Shown here one piece after another: positions 58,954-64,000 of a stretch of DNA of 64,000 nucleotides. The notes under the pieces are model-generated. The model was not told the DNA's origin. It ran no database searches and was given only the letters and a program-made list of their open reading frames with translations. Each line of letters opens with the position of its first letter. Positions within the stretch are counted from its first letter, which is position 1. The stretch lies in the NCBI GenBank assembly GCA_015680685.1, contig MNCI01012686.1, positions 342,070 through 406,069 on the forward strand. The letters are read 5' to 3'. The stretch is from Gnetum montanum. Taxonomy: Eukaryota; Streptophyta; Gnetopsida; Gnetales; Gnetaceae. The translations under genes were made by a program, and so were the position numbers.

Positions 58954-60542
58954 TGTAACGACGGAAAACGTCGGCAGCTGGAAATACCGACCGAAATTCC
59001 GTGTACACAGCTTTAACCACGGATCTGCGCGAGGGCTAAGCTGGAAAAACGAATCCGCGGTGCCCTGAACGGTCTTGTCGATCAGACAGGGACTTACGGG
59101 TCAGTAAAAGCGATGATGATTATGGATTTTTTGCGTGCCGTGATTTGGTGCAAGAGATTGTAAAACGGGAAGACAACGACGTAGATGGATCGCTACGAAG
59201 ATAACGCCAAAACGCCGAAAAGATGCTAATCGGGAGAGAAAAAAAAAACGTGTACGTTGCAAAGATCAAAGATCTATGTTTCAATGCGGGATCGGATGTA
59301 TGCTTGTGTGTATATTACGTTACAATGGGAGAAAAACCCCCCAACAACTGAGCACAAAACAACAAGAAAACTGTCTGGACAGAAGTCTGATCTACCTTGT
59401 AGGCCCAAAGCTTAGGTGCAGGAATGGTCAAGCTCTGAAGTCTGTCGATCTTTTGAACGATAGAACCTGCTAACTGGGCGAGACGACTCCGCAATTCCCG
59501 TTCTGCTTCTTTGCTTCGGGTAGATCTGCTGTTAGGGCTCAGGCGTGCTGTGTTCTGTTTCTGCTAAAGGATGATGTTTGCAGCGATTACCAAAGGTTGC
59601 TCTTGTTTCTCTGTTCAAGGCGATAAGTGTTCCCTTGCTCAGAAAATGCTCTTGTCCTCTTGATCTGCTGCCAACGAAAAGCGATAAGTGCTCTGGTGCT
59701 CTGATTTGTTAACTTGTCCACTGCTAACTCCCCCCAAATCTCCTCCTTTGTATATTTGTCAGCCGGGGTATTTATAGGCCGCGACATGCGCAACCCTGAT
59801 GATGTGGGCCCGAATGTCGCGGATCCTGTTGACGCGATTCTTTTAAGTCGAACTGCGACTACGCACAACACGCTCGTTTGCGTGCTGTGCGTGTAAAGAG
59901 CAGGCCCATGATAGGCGTGTCTCGGCTGCGTTTGCGCTCATTCGCGTTGTGTTGCGTGTATGAGCGCAACCTAGGTGTAACAACAACGCGCTTACACTCA
60001 TCACGCAACTGTGCGTGACGCAGCGTAAATATAACATACACGCAGCTACGCGCGGTGGAATGTAATCAAAGTGTCACTTACGCTCATCACGCAGCTGTGC
60101 GTGACGAAGCGTAATGAGCGCGTGCTTGCATTCTGACCTACGCCCGAGCACGCATCGCCGCGTAACGTGCGTAAAGATCAGTTGTTTAAGCGTTGCGAGA
60201 ACAAGTGCCAACCCGTCGTGTTTCTCTGGATTTTGCTTTTAACTGTCCTGGAGCTTATTACGCTCATTACGCTGCCGTGCGTGATAGAGCGTAAACTTGT
60301 CCTTGAACAAATTTGCCTTTAACTGTCTTGGAGCCTATTGCGCTCATTACGCTACCGTGCGTGATGGAGCGTAAACTTGTCCTTAGAACAAATTCGCCTT
60401 TAACTGTCTTAGAGCCTATTACGCTCATTACGCTGCCGTGCGTGATGGAGCGTAAACTTGTCCTTAGACAGATTTGAGGCGCGTTCTTGCTCAACTTACG
60501 AATCTTCGCCTGGGGCCGACCCGTAATTTTCACGGTGTTTCA
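58954..60542 (-). repeat. 3' LTR of E5 (1589 bp)
   Basis: Minus strand TGAAACACCG to CGTTACA. TATAAATA on the minus strand at 59769-59776. U3 (60542-59790) carries a set of long inverted repeats. Confidence 0.8.
59925..60480. repeat. Array of long palindromes in E5 U3, including an 80-bp tandem triplet
   Basis: Six perfect or near-perfect hairpins share the plan TTACGCT...TCACGCA-gc-TGCGTGA...AGCGTAA, at about 59929, 59991, 60078, 60259, 60339 and 60420. The last three lie in direct repeats of 80-81 bp. Confidence 0.8.
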
Positions 60543-60556
60543 ATGGCCCCTCTTTG
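60543..60556 (-). other. Polypurine tract of E5
   Basis: Minus strand AAAGAGGGGCCAT abuts the 3' LTR start. Confidence 0.7.
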
Positions 60557-61610
60557 TTGACGGTTAGAGGGCTTACCCGAAAAACGTCGACAAAGAATGC
60601 GAAACACCGGATTGGTAGAAGCAAGAACAACGTTCATCCATGACTACTCAGGTGTTGCTCTGTTTACGTAAAAGGAAGGCTGGCGAGTATGAGAGGTAGA
60701 AGGGTGTAACTGGAAACAGGTTCGGGGAAGATGCAAACGGTGTGTTTATTTATGTCAACAGGAATGCTTTCAGACGAGCGTAGCGCGTCAATCTGAGATA
60801 TCTCTGTTACAAATTGTAGCAGGAATGCGTGCAAAAAGGAGCATTGCGCATCACTTTTGCGATGTCTCTGCTAGCGTGAGTACGAAAAACGAAGATTTGC
60901 GTATGTGAATGCTGCGTATGGGAACTGGGTGGTGGGGAAGAAGGAAACAAAGATTAAGGTTAGACGCGTGTCGGGAAGAAATGCGCAAAGCTGAGTGGGT
61001 GGGCAAACCTGAGCAGCCATTTCAGCACGCTGTTGTACTTCGCCGCTCAGATGGACGCACCTTTGAATGACATCCTCCAAGTTAAGCAGCCTGCAACCAC
61101 AAAAGGAAACAGAGGACGCCATTGCTTATGGACAAAAGACGGGTTTCTTGGAGCCCATGCTGTCTGATGTTGAACAGAGCCAATGGACTGCAAATGTTGA
61201 GCTGGAGCACTTGGGCGGAGTCGCCAATCCTGATGATTCGGCACTGCATACCTTCGCCAAAAGGCATCAGACGCAGTGCAGCTCACTGATTTCACCGGGA
61301 ACCGGCCAGATGAATCTGCGAAGCTGGCGTCCGATAGCGATGATTGGCGGAGACTCCTGGGGCCATGACCAACAAGGATTTAGTTGGGGCTCCCGCTAAC
61401 GAGGCTATACTCCCGGAGCTGCTACCACTGCAGCGGGTGCGGTGGCGGCATCTCCGAGGGATCAATAAGATGCCTCTTTGCTTGTCCGAGGGACCAGTAA
61501 GATGCCGATGAGGTGGCAATACTGGGACTGTCTCAGTACCCCACCCCGTCTGCTGTGCAACTGCACAGGAGTGATCACGCTCGCTTGAACATGGTGGCGA
61601 TCTGTACGTC
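60557..61610 (-). other. E5 noncoding internal region
   Basis: No domain recognised. Short frames on both strands (60871-61795) look fortuitous. Confidence 0.5.
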
Positions 61611-61992
61611 CCAGTTTTAAGTCTTGGAAGACTGCCGTTACTGGTTTTAAGTCTCAGCAGACCATGGTCCCAGTTTAAAGTCCGGGCAGACCGAGAAGTG
61701 CTAGTTTTACGTCGTAGCGGACGGTGGTAAGGCTGGTTTATGGTTTCAGCAGACCGTGCTGTGGATGTCAGTTTTATGTCATGACCCTGGGACAAATCTG
61801 TGCTGGTTTCACGTCTCAGCAGACGACTACTTACCTGTGCCAGTTTAGCGTCGTGGCGGATGCGTGCAAAAGATGCCAGTTTTTCGTCTTGGCGGACCTG
61901 TACAACATTGCCAGTTTTACGTCGTAGCGGACGCGTAGTGCCAGTTTTACGTCGTGGCGGACGATCAGTGCCAGTTTTACGTCATAGCGGAC
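61611..61992. repeat. Minisatellite, about 12 units of 30-37 bp
   Basis: A 22-base core (CCAGTTTTACGTCGTAGCGGAC) recurs at 61611, 61641, 61670, 61701, 61733, 61768, 61803, 61840, 61876, 61911, 61941 and 61971. Units nearest pol are most alike. Confidence 0.85.
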
Positions 61993-62030
61993 GATTACTG
62001 CCATACCTACTGTCAACACCGTAGATGCCG

Positions 62031-64000
62031 CTAGATGAAATACCGCTTTAAGTACACATGATTCACAGGATTTGCTAACTCGTTGCCGTTGACGTCTGCC
62101 AATTTGAACGCTTCGTTGCTGTATGCGTCGGTTACCAAGAAAGGGCCTTCCCAGTTTACAGAGAACTTGCCTACTGGTTCACGCACAGCCTTGAGAACCA
62201 GGTCTCCTTGTTTGATCGGATGCTGCTGAAGATTATGATGATGTTTTTGTCTCTGTTTATCCTGATATTTCTCAATTACTTCAAGAGCCTGTATCCGCTT
62301 CCCTTCCAATGACTCCAAATCCATTATCCGAGCCTCGGTGTGTTGAGCCTCATTTATAATGGTGGAGAGGACCATTCTCAGAGAAGGAATTTGCAATTCA
62401 AGAGGTAGCACCGCCCCAGATCCGTAAACTAGGCTATAGGGCGTACTGCCTGTAGCTGTTCTACACGTAGTACGATATGCCCATAGCACGTAGAGGATCT
62501 GTTCATGCCACCGCCTTTTGTTGCCGTCGAGCATTTTCTTGAGCAAATTGATGATTATCTTGTTCGATGCTTCAGCTTGACCATTTGCCTGTGGGTAATA
62601 AGGGGAGGAAAAGGACTGCCTGATGCCTAGGTTGTCACAGAAGGATTTGGTATCCACGCTACTAAACTGTGGTCCATTGTCGGTCACAATAGTCATTGGG
62701 AGACCAAATCGGGTTACAATGTTATCCAAGATGAAATGGCAAACCTGTTGGGATGTAATTTTCCGCAGGGGGACAGCATCTATCCACTTCGTGAAGTACT
62801 CAGTGGCGGTAATGATGAAGCTATGTCCTGCGGAAGATTTTGGCGTGATGGGTCCTATAATGTCCAGTCCCCATCGTTGGAATGGCCATGTGATCTGTGT
62901 GGTGTGCAATTCTGTGGGTGACACGTGGATGAGGTTTGCGTGACGTTGACACGTGTCACAGGTCTTAACCTTTGTCAAACAATCTCTTTCCATGCGTGGC
63001 CAGTAGTACCCTAAGCGACGGATTTTTAGGGCCATAGCCCGTGGTGCTACGTGGCCGCCGCACAGTCCCTCGTGAACCTCGCTGACGATGTGTTGTGCTT
63101 GGTCTGCGTTAACGCAGGTGAGCAATACGCCATCAAAGGAGCGTCTGCAGAGAGTGCTGTCTTCGATGATGACGTAGTGCCTAGCGCGTTTACGGGTTGC
63201 GTCTTTTTGCGCGCGCGTTAAAGCAGCTGGTAACTCACCCTGTAAAAGATAAGATTTAATGTGATTGTACCACTCAGGCGTGCTTTCCTCGGTAAGAGAG
63301 GAGATCTGCGCCGTCTGAATGATAGGGTCTGCGCAGTCTGTAATCAATGTAGGACAGGTGTTAAGCAAGTGCGATGGCACGTGTAAAGCCAGAGTGGCCA
63401 GTGCGTCGGCCAGCGTGTTGTCAGTCCGTGGGACGTGCTGGGCGTCGAAGGTCATAAATCGCCTCAGGAGACTTTTAGCCTGATCACAATAGGGCTGCAA
63501 GTGTACCGCTTTGCAGGCGTAGACTCCAGTGATTTGATTTATGACAAGCATCGAATCGCCCCTAATTGCCAGGTGTTGAACATCGAGTTCGCCTGCAATT
63601 AGTAATCCCCTGAGGAGCCCCTCGTACTCTGCCACATTGTTCGTACAAGGGAAGGTCAATCGATAAGCGTGTAGACGCACATCCTCAGGTGATAGCGTAA
63701 GAACAGTGGCCGCACTGCCACCTCTGGCGGTTGAAGCTCCATCGAAATACAATGTTGCTTCGAGGCCTGCCGAAACAGGGCTTAAACTATGTACATGTTC
63801 ATCAGGAAATTCTGGCTCTACGGTTGCGTGGTTGTCAATTGGTGAAGTTGTTAACTGGTCGGCTATCGCTTGGCCCTTCGTAGATGACTGGCCAATGTAG
63901 TGGAGGTCGAACTCCGCGGTGATAGCCTTCCAGCGAGCGATTTTGCTACTTTCGTATAGACTATGCGTAATGGCCCTAAGGATGTTATTTTTACAAATGA
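62031..64000 (-). CDS. pol: E5 pol C-terminal part: RNase H end, archaeal-type RNase H, integrase
   Basis: The minus-strand frame ends at TAG 62031-62033 and is open to the right window edge (about 656 codons visible), so the N-terminus is missing. Counting from the TTG at 63752 as residue 1: an archaeal-type RNase H (about 1-125) with D4 in YFDGAS, E44, D66 and D111; an integrase zinc region H227, H234, C265, C268; catalytic triad D297, D358 and E394, with the exact 35-residue gap of a D-D-35-E enzyme; a C-terminal WEGPFLV module without a chromodomain. Upstream, ITAEFDLHYI and KGQAIADQL are the end of the first RNase H. The enzyme set degrades the RNA template and inserts the cDNA. All catalytic residues are present and there is no internal stop, unlike the E3 and E4 pol genes. 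Confidence 0.9.
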   Translation of the reverse strand, partial: ICKNNILRAITHSLYESSKIARWKAITAEFDLHYIGQSSTKGQAIADQLTTSPIDNHATVEPEFPDEHVHSLSPVSAGLEATLYFDGASTARGGSAATVLTLSPEDVRLHAYRLTFPCTNNVAEYEGLLRGLLIAGELDVQHLAIRGDSMLVINQITGVYACKAVHLQPYCDQAKSLLRRFMTFDAQHVPRTDNTLADALATLALHVPSHLLNTCPTLITDCADPIIQTAQISSLTEESTPEWYNHIKSYLLQGELPAALTRAQKDATRKRARHYVIIEDSTLCRRSFDGVLLTCVNADQAQHIVSEVHEGLCGGHVAPRAMALKIRRLGYYWPRMERDCLTKVKTCDTCQRHANLIHVSPTELHTTQITWPFQRWGLDIIGPITPKSSAGHSFIITATEYFTKWIDAVPLRKITSQQVCHFILDNIVTRFGLPMTIVTDNGPQFSSVDTKSFCDNLGIRQSFSSPYYPQANGQAEASNKIIINLLKKMLDGNKRRWHEQILYVLWAYRTTCRTATGSTPYSLVYGSGAVLPLELQIPSLRMVLSTIINEAQHTEARIMDLESLEGKRIQALEVIEKYQDKQRQKHHHNLQQHPIKQGDLVLKAVREPVGKFSVNWEGPFLVTDAYSNEAFKLADVNGNELANPVNHVYLKRYFI

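Larger units (their letters stand above)
58954..64000 (-). mobile_element. E5: Tat-type Ty3/Gypsy element, 3' part
   Basis: Minus strand, running off the right edge. The 3' LTR is 58954-60542, preceded by a polypurine tract, a noncoding region with a minisatellite, and an intact RNase H-integrase frame. GC content is visibly higher than in E1-E4 and the frame is unbroken, so it is much younger. The second, archaeal-type RNase H and the order RH-aRNH-INT identify the Tat lineage. Confidence 0.85.

Noticed and set aside
63752-63752. Apparent start of the E5 573-codon frame
   Set aside because: The codon is TTG and the frame stays open to the window edge, with first-RNase H sequence upstream.

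Overview
This is nuclear DNA from a seed plant with a large, repeat-choked genome. A gymnosperm is my best guess, from the 6-kb intron full of transposon debris and the deep nesting of old Ty3/Gypsy elements, but the sequence alone does not prove it. A 171-base run of N shows it is a draft scaffold. I count two host genes: an intact four-exon gene for the mitochondrial F1-ATPase assembly chaperone ATP12 (20112-28632, + strand, 323 aa predicted), and a single-exon secreted His/Pro-rich protein of unknown function (57251-57646, +). Nearly everything else is transposable elements.

Layout. (1) 265-19208: a complete but internally deleted LTR retrotransposon (called E1; + strand; target duplication CTAGG) that landed in a tRNA-derived SINE-like sequence. 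Nested inside it are a solo LTR (1368-2284, duplication CATAT), a minus-strand LTR fragment, a complete 9-kb non-autonomous element E2 (6139-15173, duplication CATGG), and a further LTR within its own 3' LTR. (2) 19209-28632: SINE remnant, promoter region and the ATP12 gene, with RTE-type LINE fragments and a SINE in its introns. (3) 28633-31577: AT-rich DNA, a SINE, a LINE tail and a degenerate LINE reverse transcriptase. (4) 31578-55676: a minus-strand element E4 that splits that LINE and itself contains a complete minus-strand element E3 (38614-48238) and a solo LTR of another family. (5) 55677-58953: LINE tail, simple repeats, the His/Pro-rich gene, and a 194-bp duplicated SINE-like unit. 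(6) 58954-64000: a GC-richer, much younger Tat-type Gypsy element (E5) running off the window, with an intact RNase H-integrase reading frame.

E1-E4 are related Athila-like elements. They share primer-binding sites, gag, a polypurine tract with a conserved leader, palindromic GATATC arrays just upstream of the TATA box, and a compact noncoding motif that folds into the same three-way junction in all four copies, with compensatory base changes. E2 and E4 also encode a roughly 926-codon second protein (ORF2: a plant-transposon-protein-like domain plus a long coiled coil) whose start lies downstream of an apparent internal copy of the LTR promoter architecture; E1 keeps only a remnant. E2 has gag and ORF2 but no pol, so it would depend on partners such as E3 or E4. 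The most interesting candidates for something undescribed are the covarying RNA junction and the internally promoted ORF2.
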